Positions 13,801-28,800 of a stretch of DNA of 64,000 nt are shown in pieces. Source of the stretch: Certhia americana (lineage: Eukaryota > Chordata > Aves > Passeriformes > Certhiidae); the NCBI GenBank assembly GCA_018697195.1, contig CM031857.1:96780705-96844704 (forward strand), read 5' to 3'. Made by a program: the position numbers and the translations under genes. The notes below the pieces were generated by a model that was not told the origin of the DNA, did no database searches, and was given only the letters and a program-made list of their open reading frames with translations. Position 1 is the stretch's first letter; each line of letters opens with the position of its first letter.

Positions 13801-16800
13801 TGGGAGAATAGGGGGAAAATGTGAGTTAATTCCAGCTAAGATGCTCTGTGTGCATGTGCTCGCACACACGCGCTGTTTTTAGCAGCTTTTGTTTTCACAG
13901 TTGGCATCATGTACACTGGAATTAGAAGGCAGTGCCTTTTGAAAATACTTGTTTTCTGGACTGAGGGCTGCAGTGCCGTTGTTGTGGCTCAGGGTGCCAG
14001 GCTCGGGGTTCCTCTCGGCTAGGGGTGGTGCGAGAGCTTTTCATCTTGTTATTTGCCTGGCAAGCCTGTTACTGTGAGTACAGGCTTGCACGAAGACCTT
14101 TTCCACGGCAGCAGGAGCTATTAGCTGGGAGTGTAAGAGAATTGGATGTGACTATTAGAAGCAAGAGGTGAGTGTGGCTCAGAGTGAAAAGATGGCTATG
14201 AAATGTGTGCATGCTAATTAATTTAAATAACTGGTTTAGGATTTTTTTCCATAGAGATGAGCTAGCTGTGTGTTCTTTTTGGTGAGAGAATGCCTGAGAA
14301 TCCCAGGTGACCTAGTTGTTATTCACAAAGTGTTTCATTTTATAGCTTGACTTCTGTTACCTAATTCTTGTTCAGCTGCAAGCAGCTGTTTTCAGTAGTA
14401 ATAGCAACAAGAAAATAGCAACAGCATTATCAGGATGAAAAAGTCTAAATGAAAAAAAAAAAAAATCAGAGGAGTGGCAACTGGAATGTAGGGGGTTTTT
14501 TAGTAAATTGACAAAACAATCATTCTTCTTTGAGCTTTTTTTTAAATGTGACTGTGAATTCCTTGTTAGCAGTGTTAGAAAATATCGTCTTTTGTCTCTG
14601 CAATGGTTGCCATTTGTGTAATATGATGGTTCTTGTTATACTGCTGGGATATTCTGATGATTGAATTCAATGTGTAAGTACTGAACACATTAACTGGTTG
14701 ACTTGAGTAGAAGTCATTTTAATTTCATGCAGGTAATCCCCTGTGTGCTAGGAGAGGAATGCAATAGATAAAGCAATAAGAAAACAGCCATAAAAATTAT
14801 CTTCTATCGTTTACTTTTTATGTGCAGCAGAATGGAGGAGGGGCTTTTGTTTTCTGAGCTAAGGAAAGGAAAGCATCTCTCCTGCCCTTTCCCACAAGAT
14901 TCTTCCCTTCTGCATAAAGGCCCTTGTGCTGCTGTAAGAAATATAATTTTAATCAGATTTTATATTTGTTATGGGCTTATGTCTTTTGCTGTTACCCATA
15001 ACTGGCCTTCATTCATCCATCAACATAACTTTGTTTATTTACTGCAAAATTTGAGTGGATATGCTCTTTGTTACTTATTAATTTGTGATGTTCATGGGGA
15101 AAGAGGTAACATTTTTAGAGAGATAGAATGAGAGATGAAAACTCACTGCAGAGTGTATGTTGCCATGCAGGCAGGACAGGAGAGAAATTCTGGTGGGATC
15201 GATGGACTGGCAAGCAGTGTCTGTTATCATTTTTCATTCTGTGATAAAGCCAGGTGATACTGCAAGGGTTGTTAAGGTAGAATGACATTTTGCTTTATCA
15301 CATTGAGTGCAACAACTAAGCTGTATTTAGTGTGACTGACTAAACAGATAGCTGCATTGAGGCACAGATAATGTTAACAGGCTTTCAGAGACAGAATTGA
15401 AAAACCAAGACTCACACCATGATTAATGGGTTGTATCAGTTGTATCAGTGATGTGCTGTGGGACATACTTTGTGAAATATTTTGCTTGTTTTGTGCCTTC
15501 AGTTGTCTTCTGACAGGCCTTTTTTTTTTTTTTCTCCTTGAGAGAGAGAAAACATTCTCTCATCATTCAGTATTCATTATTCTTTTCATCTTAACACGTG
15601 CTTTGGTTTTAGGTCTGTTTGCTTCACTAGTGCCTCATGGATGCTAGTTGCCATCATCTGTCTCTTCAGACCAAGGCAGTGGACAGCTCTGCTTCTTTGT
15701 AGTGGCTTATTTGCTGTGCCTCTTCATGGCATGACTGTTAGGGTACAGCCTTCATGGTTCTTTATTCTCTGTGTTTATCTTTTACAATTTCTAAGTAGTT
15801 TCATAAACCTCTCATTTAGCATCTTTGGAATGTGCTTCATGTGTCAATATCTGATGGATAGTGTGTGTTGTACTGACTCAGCAGTGAAAGCAGATACAGA
15901 GCTCATCAGAAAAATTAACCACTGTTAAAATAATTGCCCTGGTATTGTGTGTCCAAATAGTAGTGTTGTGTTGTGACTGTCTCCTGAGCATTGCAGTAGT
16001 AAAATCAGTTTAAAGGCTTAAGTGGTGCTGGACCCTCTGAGAAAAACGATATGGGACTCAGATGGGGATTCAGATAACTAATAGAAGGGAGACATATAAG
16101 TATGTCCAAGTGAAGTGCTGAGTGAAGTTGTAGTCCACAGAGAACTCAGGTTTAATTCTAAGTTGGCTAAATACAGTTAGCTAGTGAGACCTGAGATAGC
16201 CCAACATATCCCACTTGTCTTCCACCTGCCACCTCTTAGGGGATCTGATGCCTTTGAACCTTCAAAGTTTCTGAAATCATAGAAGAAATCCATCATGCAT
16301 TAGTTAGTGCTTACCAATATGGATTAAAATGTGGCATTAGACCTCAAATTTTTTCCTTTATTTCAAACAGTCTTGCCCTATGCAGTCCATTCTAACTTCT
16401 TAGCATTACGTTGTCTTGAGCAGAACTATACTGGATAGAAGAAACTGCCCTTTATTTGTGGACTATTGCAGAAGTGTTTTGGATCCCAGTGTGCCATGTG
16501 CCAGACAAATATACTATGAAAACACAGTTTCAGCACATGAAGTTCATAGCTTAAAAAGCTCTTATTGAGCTGTGCCTGTAAACAGGATTTTGTCATATGC
16601 AAAGACAGTATTTCCCAATTGCTTTAAGCCACATAATTATCTGTTTCAAGGCAGGTCTGGTCCTTGATCCAGTTTTCTGTGGGGCTGTACAACTCCTACT
16701 GCTAGTACCCTGAAAAGAGCAGGAGGACAAAGCTCAGAGTGTCTAAGAAGGAAGACTGTCTCTTCTGGCAGGGTATATGTATAAGGTCACTTTAAAGGGA

Positions 16801-19800
16801 CTGCAAAACTGTGGCCTTGATTTTGAGAGTGTTTGTTTTTGTAGAGTGAGGACTTTTACGGAGGAGTTATACTCAGGTATGAAGGCCTTTTTCCAGTGTA
16901 GCTTGTAGTTCTTGAGAAGGAATTTAAATTAAATCAGAAACAGCCACTCCATTTGCTTTCCTTTGCCAGTGAGTTAGTGCAGGACATATTATTGGTTACA
17001 TAACCATGCTTATGTTTTATGGTGAAACTTTTGCACAGAGGTCAGGTCTTTAATGAATGATACATTTTTCAAATGTTGGCTAATGCATTTTTGCAAAGCT
17101 TATCTAGTCTGGGATTTTGAAGTTGGAGCGTCTCGTGGCACTGTTTGGATTGGCCTGAAGTGTTCTCAAGAAACTGTAAATCAGACAGATAAAAATCAAA
17201 CACATTGAATTTATTGAAATCACTTTCATTTATTGAGATACAACATTCGATCAGATCATTCTCTCTATCCAGATTTAGTCAAATCTTGAGTATGGGGCAA
17301 ATGAAGAAAGTGATTTGGAGTTGTTTTTAATGGCTGTTTTTAATAATAAAAATGTTATTCTTCTGATAGACATCTATACATAATGATTCATTTTTGTAAA
17401 TGCTCACTGACTCCACTGGCAGGCTCCTGTTAATGTGTGTATATGGTTTAACCTTCATGTAAGAGCTCACATTACAGTTACCTCTCTGTGGCTTGTGAGA
17501 ATAGCCTGTTGTATTATTGCTCAGAGAACTGGAGGTGTCCAGGCTGGGGATGAGGGAGGCTTTTTCCCAGCTTAGTCTTTAAATGGCCTTTACATTTCAG
17601 TCTAGAGTGTGTATGCCCCAAGCTAACAGAGCCAGAAGGAAACTGAGAGATGTATTTGTCCATTTAGGTAGAAAATACTTTGTGCTAGTATGGAAATCCA
17701 CATTCCTACCCCCACTGCAGTAAGTGATGCTGGTGTGGCTATGGCCACTGGGAAAGTGCAAGAGACAGAGCAGAGCTCCTCCTGCATTCCCTCCACACAG
17801 ACCCCCTCTGGGAATGCTGAGCCCTCTGCTAAATGAGAGCTTCTCAAAAATGTGAAGGACTGGTTTATGTAATGAAGAAATTCTTCTTTTCGGTTAGAAG
17901 CATACATTGGTTTTCTGCCTTCTGCCATTTAGATGTGAAAACTCCTACAGCAAAATACTAAAAACAAGTGCAGTAGAAAAGGCTCATGTTAGACTCCTGT
18001 ACTAGACTCACCCTTACTGATTACCACTTTGGAGCAAGAGCAGAAGACTCTTAATTACCAGCTGGGGTTAAGTGACTGGTGTCAGTTGTCTGACAGTGAA
18101 ATCTGTAATGTGCCATGCTGGGGAATGTGGTGTGAGCTTTCCCAGTTCTGTTGTCTCAGAAAGGCTCTTGCAACTTGGGTAATTGTGGCATTGTATTATG
18201 GGGGTGGTGAAGCTTTGGGTTTGAAGATAGCTAAGAGTTTAATGTTTTTGATGTTGGCTGGTTTGTTATCTAGAATGAAAATAATAATTAAGTCAATTGT
18301 CATGTTTTCAGATGATTTAAAACTGTTCTGTGTCTCTCACTTTGTGATGTTTGGTTATAAATTATGAGTTCCTTTCAGTGGTGTGTTATCTTTGCATAAT
18401 ACTATGGGCCTCATTTCCAAACCACCTGTATTCTGGGCATATTATTACATGATGCACTGTCAGATAGCAAACAGTTTAGTGGACTTCTCAGTGCTGATAA
18501 TAATGTAACACCTTTGCAGGTTCTTGCCACTGTGTTCTCCTGGGGCTTGAAGCTTGTTTTCTTTTCCTCCTTTCTGAACAGTAAGCTTACATCTCTCCAA
18601 AATAATGTGATGAGCATGTTTTGCATGAAGACACACTCACACTGAATGCAATTTAGCCTCAGTGTTGAATGTAGCCACCACCTTTCCTTAGACCCATTTT
18701 GTATGGCACTGCAAAATTTTTGATTAATTTTGTGGAAGCTATATGAAGTCATGTGTATAATCTCTGAATTTTATCTCCATGATTGCAAATATGGCATCTC
18801 TGAATTTCTCTCTACTGTAGTTCTTTATGTCCTTTTGCTCAGTTGGGGAAGGTAACAGGACTGCTAGAGCATTCATTGCTTCTGAGACAGAGTAATATAT
18901 ATGTATATATATACCATATACGTGTTTTGGATATGCACATGTGTCAGATTGGTGTCTGTCCTGTTTGCTTCCACCAGCACTCCCAGTCCCACTGTGCATG
19001 CAAAGTTCATGGTATACTTTGCAAACTGGCTGAGGTAATGCATGTGATTGATGTCTTTGCAACATTTTGTGTCATACCCTTGATTTTCTGTGCACCTTGA
19101 GAGCATCTGTTGCACTGTTTTTTGTTATGGCTTATGGATGTGAAGGTGAATTGGGAGGTGTGAAAAGCTTTTGCACGGGTTAACAAGAAGAAAATTGTGC
19201 TGTTTTTGCGTTATCTAGACAATAAAAAATGCTGGTTTAAACACAGTATTTCATATGTAAGGCCTGCAGTCTTCATTTGGTAAATATTTCCATTAAAATT
19301 AGTGAATTTATTTACAGGCCTGATTCTGCTTACATTGAACTCACTAGGGAAAATGAGCTGACTCCTGAGATGCCAAGATGCCATGTAACCAAATCTGAAT
19401 AGTGTTGGTCTTTCTGGCCTTTACAAAACTAACTGTCCTTCATCTACTGTTAAAAGAGGAGTCAGTAAATGCTGTTTTGTAAATCAGAAGTTGTCAGAAG
19501 CAACTACTCCCAGGTGAGAGTAATATGAAGAGACCTGAATGTCAACATTACTAATCTCCTCATTCATGTTAAATTTAAAATTTACCAGTTAAAGTCGAAT
19601 TTTAAGGTTTAACACTTCACATGAAAGAGAGAAAAATTGTGTATGTGACTTCTCAGGAATCCACATCTAATCAGTCGTCTTTCCACAATACTTCATTTTA
19701 AATATTTGTTTTCATTTAATTAGAATAGCAATGCAGTGTGTAATTACTCCAATTTTTGTCTTCTTGAATTTATAATAGACTTTAAGCCAATAGTTTTTTA

Positions 19801-22800
19801 TGTGCTCTTATCTCAAATTGTTTTCCTACATGGTGGTGTTAACTGCCTATAGACTCAAAACTGATACAATAATGTTAATGAAGTGTTTACATTAAAAAAT
19901 GCAAGTAAACCTTATTTTACAGATAGGTTGGGAAAGATGCCTCTTTCACAGTCACCTCAAAAGAAGGCTTGGGCAGTGCATGACTACAGGATTACTATTC
20001 AAAAATACAGAGACCAGCACTCTCAGTAGCATAGCTTACATTAGTAGCTCTCCGAGGCCTTTGACGACTTTGTTGCAGTTTGGTTTTTAAGCTCATAGTG
20101 TCTCCTCAGCCTCCTTTAAAGCAGAGGGCGAACCTGTCTCCTTTCAGGGCCCTAGAAATACTTTTCTCCTGCCTTCTGCTCCTTCCCCAGTTTGTCTTTT
20201 TCTGGTGAGCACAAATGTACTATGTGTCTTGTGGCAAAGGATAAGCATGGAACTGCAAAAGGCTGTTTCCTGACTAAAGGGACAGAGAATGTGAAACTGG
20301 AATAAACCCAAAAAACATTTAGGATAAGACAACGCCTTTTCAGCCATTGTTTGTCATTTGTGCTGACAGGGCAAACCTTAGAATAAGTCTGACTGGAAAA
20401 TACTATCCTTTCTAAATTTCCTTTTCTGCTTTAATTGAGGAGATACTAATTTTCCCTTTCCCAGTTTTTTAGCTTCAGCAAACATTCGGTTTGCACTAAT
20501 TTCATTTTTCAGCAGATACACAAAAATTCAACCTCCAGATTAATAATTTAAGTTCCTGGTATTCAGTTCACATTTGAAAATGTTATTGAAGTATTAATGC
20601 ACCTAGATAAGAAACATGTTTCACACACTGTTACTGACTTTGGGACAGGAAGAGATTTAAATATTAGTATTAGAATTCCTCTTCTGGAGACAGTTTTGTT
20701 TTCTACCAACATTGGCTGTTCGGCTGTGCATTTCACCAAGCTGTGCACACTGCAGTGCCTTGGGCTACCCAGAGGTTGTGTTGCATCCTGTGGTGCTCCA
20801 TACCCTGACATTATGTTCTGACTCCTCACATTACATTAGGTACAGCAGGTGTGTCCATACACGAGAGGATGTTTTTCTGCTGTACAGTTACCATAGATTG
20901 GAGGAGTTGGTGTTCAGTGTTGGATGTGATCTCGGTGTTCAGGCTCCTGGGTTGGTGCGTTGGGCCTTGCACCGAAGGAAATAAATCAGCAGCATACTAA
21001 AAACATGTTCTTTTCTCTAGGCAAGCTGACAGAGGGGCCCTGAGGGAAAACACGAGAAGAGAGAAGAGCGGTCAGCTGGATCAGAATTTAGGCCACAGGT
21101 GGAAGTCTTCTGTCAGATCTTTGCATGTGCAAGATCCTACAGTTCAGCCTCACGAGAGTCGGGGCAGGTCTGGGACATTGCCTAGTGACTACCGATACTC
21201 TCAGGAAAATGTGAATGAGAAGAGCAAGGATTGTAGCCTGCCTCACCTGCCCTACTCTGAGCCACAGACCTTGAATGAGAACCACTCCTGTCAGTCCTGG
21301 GGCAAAGGAGAGGAAAACCATAGAACAGAGCCAGTGCTGCTGAACAAGAAACGTGGACCTGTTCCTCAGAGGCCACCACCACCTAAAAGAGATAAATACA
21401 GGCGACCAGATATTTCTGCACCATCGCTCAGCACCTCTTCTGAATCTCTGTTGGTAGGAACCAGCCAGCCCTTTCTGTCCTCATCCCCCAGCTCTGCTGA
21501 AGTCTTTGCCAGTCAGTCCTCTCTCTGCCAGAGTCTTGCAGCTTTCAATGGAAAACTGAAGAGTGTTAATCCACAGCAGCTCCAGCAAGTGTCATCCACA
21601 GAGAATGTTTGTCAGCACTTAGAAGAAAAAACACACCTTAAGTCCGAGTCTTCCAAGTATCAGTATCTTCAAAAACCTGGCATGGAGTCATCAAGGTCCC
21701 CTTCTCCCCAGTTTGCACCACAGAAGCTTACTGATAAACCTCCTGTGTCCCTACAGGATGAGAACCCAGCCAGGTACTAAATGTAGCTCCTTTACTATTT
21801 TCTTTGCACTTTTTGCCCAGTTAGACCTTCTTACTGGTTGTCTGTTCATTTTCTTTACACATCCTTTGAGTTCATTAAGCACTGAGCCATTGCAGCATGT
21901 TTTAAAGACCACAGGCTTGTGTGAAATTCCTTTTGGTACCAATAATGTTCTTCAGCTGTTCTGTGGTTTCTTTTAATTGACTTGTGTTGCCCAGGTGTTA
22001 CACCTGATCGTTAGTAGGAAATGAAAGGGAAGGGTTCTAAGGGATTTTCCTCTGAAAGTACAGGCAAAGTCAGAAAAGTCCCTGTCATCATTTCCCCTAC
22101 CTGAGTCTGTATATAAATACGAATCAGTGGGGGGGGGACAAAGCAGATGTGGGAAGGGAAGCCAGATCCTTTGTGAGAACATCTGTTTTGAAAACACTAA
22201 GAGTAATATATACTTGCCAAGTCATGGCTGGTTTTACGTTGCTTTTACAGTGAAATGTGGCTCTTCAGATTGTCTGTGGAAGGGTCCTCAGCACTTTATG
22301 TTGACAAGGACTAAACACTCAGTAGGAGATTGTCAGTCCTTTCCCAGGGTAGATAAACTCAGAATTAGACAACTGACTGAAATTAATTGATTGCTGCGTT
22401 TGTCATATGGTGCTAACATCAGAAAAGGTTATTCTCCCACAAGATAACAAACTCTTCCAGGAAGCTCAGGAATCTTGGTTTTCATAAATCCTTCAGCGCT
22501 ATAATTCATGGTTAAAGAATGAAAACAAAACCTCTAAGCTGAATTCATGCAGAGGTTGCCTCTCTGAGCAAAAGCAGTTGGCATGACTTTTCTCTAATGT
22601 AAATGGTTGAACAAACTCAGGCTGTTTTCCATTTTCCCTTATGACATGAAAACATGAATCACTTTTTTCCTAAATAGGCCTTGATGTTTTTCCTCTTCTA
22701 ACTGGAAGAAAAAAATGAGATTTCATTCTGCAGTGTTTTTAACATGAAGTAATACTGTAATTTACAATGAAAAGTGCAATATGTCATATGAACCCTAGAA

Positions 22801-25800
22801 TCCATGTGCTAAGGTAGATGACAGTAATGACTCCCTTAATATTTTGCTTTGACTTCCTTAATGTATTACTTTATGAACGGATATGAAGGATGTGTAGAAA
22901 GCCAATTGTATTTGTTCTTCCTTTTTGCTAAGCATTAATGTTAAAATGAGCACCGAGGCATGCCAAATTATATGCCCATATCTGAATGATAAAATACTTA
23001 ATATGTGAATGATAAAATACCCCACAAATCTTTTGCTAACATTTGAAATTCGTAGGCCCAGAAAGCTCTTATTTGCACACAATATATTGTCCCCAGTTAA
23101 TAATTAAATTACTCACTAAAAGAGGTTCAGCCAAAAAGGACAAGCAATGGCGGCCATACCTCAGAACTTTCTATATGGTATTTATTTCATGTGAATAAAA
23201 TATGTTGATTTATCTTAATACATAGTTAATCAGATTTGGCTTATTATTTTTATTGGCTCCTTGCATATGAGATATTGGACATACCACTTTGCATGCTGGG
23301 GGCAGCTAATGTTTGATGACACTAGTTTATAGTTTTTATACTCCTTTAATGAAAGTGTCTTTCATCAGCAGGCCAAGGCAAGTGTGTATACAGGGTTTCC
23401 TGCAGTGATTTAGGTGGAATGTGTGTGGGGCAGATACTGATGGTATACACAGCCTAGCTATTCCCAAAGACAGCTGTTTAGCAGCAACAAAGCTGAAAAG
23501 AGTGCATCAATAGATTTCCACTAAACCTAAACTCACGTCAAGGAGGGACTTTGTGGTTTGTGGTTGGGTTGAAGCTTTGGAATGTCCACAAGCAGACTTG
23601 CTGCAAATCAAAATTTCATGCTGTCTTTCCACAAATGGAAAACCTTCAGAAATCAGGAGGGTAGTGATTGCAGAAACAGAACTTTTAAAGCACCTGGTGT
23701 TGAACTGTCTTTGCTTTTACTGAAAGCAATCGATTTAATGATGCCTTAAGTTTCTGGAAAATCTCTGACTAGGCTGAGAGGAATGTACTCAAAGTCTCAA
23801 AACAGATGCTGGGCACTTCAGGTGAAGAATTGCACTCAGCTGACTTCCAGTTGCTCCCCATACATTTATGCATTCATCATGTTTTTCCCCAAATTCCAAA
23901 ATATGTTCCTCTTCACATTCTAGTGGAGTTTCAAATGTGTGGGCTTTAACTAAATAAGCAAAAGAGAGAGTTGGGGGTGGTGGCTGGGCATTGCCCAGCT
24001 CTGTTGCAGTCAGGAGGAGAGTCCCATTCTGCAGGTGGGGAGCTGGGTCTAGGCAGTGGGCACAGAAGTGAGCCATTTAAAATGACAGTCCCCTTGAATG
24101 AAAACAGCGTGATGGAATGGGAGTGGGGAAGTTTTCCAGCATGGGCTGGAAAACCTGCCCCAGGAATTGGATCAGTACATTAAAGCATGTCCACAAAGCA
24201 CTTGTGGAAAGTAAATACCTACTGAGGGGCTGCACGTTCATTCAGAGGCAAATACACCTTTAAAATAGAAGATACAACTTCAGAAAAATGTCAAGTCAAA
24301 CAGATCCTGCTGTTACCAAGAGTAGAAAAGTATAAGCTATTTTAGGGAAAGTGACACACCCACACTTAGCGGAAAAGAGCTGTAGTATGTCTTGGTCACT
24401 TATCTGAAAGGCGGCAAGCTACCCAGCCAGATGAAACCAGATATTTTAGCTAGTAGTCAATGTTCCTTTCTTTGCTGTAGAGGTTCCAAACCCACATTAT
24501 GACAATAATTGTAAACTTTTTGCAAACTCAGAACCACTAAACTAGACTTTAGTTTCTTATATGGTTTACATACAGTACAGATGTTTCTGTAATGTTATTT
24601 AACATGTTATTGTCCAGTTTAAAAATCTAAGTCAGCCTCTGCTTTAATAGCTTTTCTTAATGAGTGGTTAAGGTGGCCCTTTGTGCTATGCAGTACAGAA
24701 CTTCTGCTGCAAGGTTCTCCTGAAAAGATTATCCAGAATTGTATGTTATCCTCTTCAGTGACTGGTTTCTCTTCTTTAAGTGGAAAACTGGGACACTATG
24801 GTGGGATCTCTTTATTGAGCTCCTATGTCATATGTGAAATTTTATAAATGAAGATTTTTAATTTTTTTTTAAGCTGTGTAATTAAGTTTTGAATTATTTC
24901 CAGATTTCCCATGTGTGATTCCTTATTATTCTTGTAGCTCAGCAAAAACCTAGCCTGTGGGATGTTCCCATCTGGTCTGTTGTCTCTTCCCTTGGAAGTG
25001 CTGAGAATTGATGTGAGGGCATCACAGACTCCCCAGGCAGCTCAGCTGCCTGTCAGGCCAAAAGGCGAGGCCACTGTTAGATCTGTGTGAGGCAGCGAGG
25101 GTGGGCTGAGGGCACGTTTTCCTCTGTGCCTGTGGCAACAACAAAGGGGTAAAAGGCAGTTCAGCAGCACTGTCTGAGATCTGGGGCTTGGCTGCTGAGA
25201 TTGGACCCTCACACTCATGGAAGCAATCAGAAGTCCTGTATCCACGAGTATTGTACAGGCTGATGTTAGGATACCTTACAAAAGAACTAATAATACTATT
25301 CAAAATTTGTGGGCAGAAGAGAACGTAGATTAGGATTTGAGATACAGTGCTAGGAATAGTTCATTACCTCACTCTCTTACCTGTCTTTTGGGGCTTCCTC
25401 TGATTTGCAGGTATGAATTGAGATTTAAGGTTCTTCCATTTCTAAGGGAGAATTTTGTTTATTTTCCAGAATTGAAAGGGTTATAGACAACAATACTACT
25501 GTGAAAATGGTTCCCATCAAGATAGTTCATTCTGAAAGCAGTGCAGAGAAGGAGAGTCGGCAGAGTCTTGTCAGTACCATGGAGCCTCCTGCTTTACCCA
25601 GTGGTTTGGAGAAGGACCAGATTAAAACACTCAGCACTTCTGAGCAATCCTATTCACGATTCTGTGCTTACACCAGGCAAGGTGCAGAGCCAGAGCCAGA
25701 AGCCAGAACCAAACCAGCTGACCCTCAACCAGCTGAAGAACCTGGGAGCAACTTGAAGGACAGTAGTGCTGCCACACAAGCATCCAGCTATGTAAAGGCC

Positions 25801-28800
25801 AAAGAAAAGACCTTCGAAGACTGGAAGTCAGAAGAACTCGCCAGAGAGATTGTGGGAAGAGATAAATCTCTAGCAGACATACTGGATCCTAATGTGAAAA
25901 TAAAAACAACAATGGATCTGATGGTTGGTATATTCCCTAAAGATGAACATCTCCTAGAAGAAGCTCAGCAGCGCAGGAAGCTTCTGCCAAAAGTTCCCTC
26001 TCCAAAAATTTCAGAAGAGAAGTGAGTATTACTTTCTGTAAGTTGCTATGTCTTTGTTAAGCTTCTGTCCAGAGTTTGTCAGTATTCCATGGGGGCTGGA
26101 GGTGAGTCTTCTGTTCAGGGTCTTTTTTGAGACTTCTGTGATAGGATAGTAGTCAAGCATATACTACTAATGATACCATTAATGACAGAAACAACAGTGT
26201 TGTACAGTATGAAAGATTTCCAATGCATGGTTGAAAGCCAGTTTTTGACAACTTAAGAAATAATTAAATTTTGCCATTTCATCATGATTACATATTTTAC
26301 CAAGATCATCCAATCTAGTAGCTGGGTAGAGAAGGAACAATAGTCTTGTCTCTTTTATGTAATGAAAATTCATGAAGGCAACTTGAAGAGTGCATGAGGC
26401 ATTTCCTAGAAGTGAATGAGATCAAAGAAAGAAAATATTTTAATTCCATCCATGTTGATGTTCTGTGATTTTTTTGTTTTCTTGATATGAATTATCTGCT
26501 AAGTTGCATCCTTCTTGAGAAGTTTGTTTACAACAAACAAATCAAATTTCCTAATCAAAAAGTTAAATACTTACTTTGTACTGTCCCAATCCAAAAAGAT
26601 ACTGTCTGTGACCCAGATTTTTTTTGCACTACTTCGTAAATATAACTTTCCATTTTGTTTCCAGATGCAATCTTTGATGCATTTCAATTCTTGTAATGAT
26701 GTGTATGATCTTTTGCATGATATCAGTCCTAGCTGCTGCGGAGAATGTACTGAATTCAAACAGATTTTATTCACAGATACTATTTATTTATCTTATTTAC
26801 ATAGGTAATGGTTTTCTCTTGAACCCCCTGCTTGCTCGGTGAAATGATGGCTCTAAAATATTCTCCTTTCTTTCCATTGATTAGGGTGTCAAGGCAGTTA
26901 ATGAAAGTTTTGACTTTTTCCCAGGAAAGAGGAGCAGAGTGCACCATCTGCCATCTCCCTGACAACCAATTCTACTTACTACAGCACATCTGCACCAAAG
27001 GCAGAGCTGCTGATTAAAATGAAGGACATGCAGGAGCAGCAGCAACAGCAGCAGAGTGAGGATGATTCTGAAGATGAACTGGATCATGACTTGTCAGAGA
27101 AGAAGGTAAAAGACATTTCTAAAAGTGTAATGGGAGGCTCTTGGTTCTGGTCATTACATTAACTCTGAATTTGTTTGACTAAACAGCCCTCAATAAAAGG
27201 CCTTCTAGAGGTACAGGGTTAGCTGGAAGAAATTTGCCTCTTTTGATTCTAGGGGGGGTTTTGTTTGTTTTTGGGGATGAGTTAAGTGTACACCTGAATT
27301 TAGGAACTTCATATTAGGTGCTTCTTGCAACTTGCATGTTTTGGAAAGTCTTGAGGGGAGAAGTCATGAGGGGGTTATTTTAAAATACCATTTCCATTTG
27401 AGGTCCTTCTCTATTTCTCACTGTGAGAAAAGAAACAGCAGTGGTTATGTATCCCACTGAAGCTGGTGGTGGTTTTAGTTGTTCAAAATTTTTGAAATTT
27501 AGCTCCAGAGTTTGAGTTCGTCTTGAGAGAGAAGGAACATACACACACCTTCTTTTTATTTTTAATTTTCCTTCCCCCTTTGTTTTCATGAACAGCAAAC
27601 TATTTCTCCTGCCTCCCAAATTAATAATGATTGTGGGAGATAACTAATTAGCCTCGTGGATTCAGTGGAAGTTGCTTGCCACAAGGAAGGGAAGCAGTCT
27701 TCTTATCCATACCCATCCTTTGGTGTTTTATTTCTGATCAATGGTCACCATAATTTCCCTGGATGCTACAGTGATGAGCTTACATTGTGTTGTTGGAGAA
27801 AGTGTTGTCCCACAGTAAAACCATTGCATTCATCTCATAACTAACTTGGCACAAAATATTTTAGCCATTGTTCCCAATATGGGTAAAGTGGAGGAGATGT
27901 TCTGTTTGAATCAAGTAAAGTGATGTAGTTTAACTCTGTTTTTCTAAGCTGGTAATGCAGGGGTGTGCAAACCTTTTCTGTCCAAATCAGCTCTACGCAT
28001 AAAAATCAGCTGCCAGGGTATACTTGATAATCCAGTCCCAAAGAAATTATTTTTAACTATTAGAAATATATTTAATCATTAAGAATGAGAGATTTCCACC
28101 TGTGGTTCAGAGCATGTGTGGCTGGCACTGCATTTGAGTGGGCTGTTGTGTTTTCTGTTACCTCTGTGTTGTTTCAGCCTCCCTCAGTTGTCTCTGCATC
28201 ACACGGTTCAATGTGCTGTGCACTGCCAGGGGCATGGCGTGGCTGCAGCAGGAACCCTTCCCTCACCCTCTTGCTAGACAGCTGCTGAATCAAACAGCTG
28301 TACTACTTAGAAAAATTAAGGATTTCACTTCATTTTAAATAATTTGGTTTTATCTGGTGCCACACATGATTGCCCCATTCATGATTTTGCTAGAATTAGT
28401 TTAATTCTCATTAATTACAGAGGAGGAGGGTGGTAAAATTAAACCTTTCTTGTTTGCCCAACAAGTTAAATACTTAAACTTTTATAAGCAAGAGTGCCAT
28501 TTACTTTTGTTGGTTTCTTAACAGGAAGATCATGTTTACCCTTTTCATACTTCACCATCCATCCCCCAGCTTCAGTATATACCACTAATCATATGAGATA
28601 GGAGAGTTTTCACTACGGACTTTAGCAGACCCCTCCCATCTTCTCTAAGTGTACATGTTGTAGCACACACACCCTGCTGCTTGCTTCTCTGCCTGCTCTT
28701 CCACATGGAGATGGAGCACTCAGTTCAATGGGCTTTCATCATGGATCTTGTCAGAAAACATATAAAACTCTTTGTAAGTGGGTCAAGGCATCTTTGTTAA

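Larger units (their letters stand above)
3952..21020 (+). other. SHROOM2: SHROOM2 17-kb intron
   Basis: The largest intron in the window. It holds a CpG-rich block (4540-5060), two CR1 fragments (about 8.0-8.8 and 9.0-9.14 kb) and a 29-bp tandem duplication (9377-9434). The rest is AT-rich unique sequence in which I see no exon with matching splice sites and phase. Confidence 0.85.
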
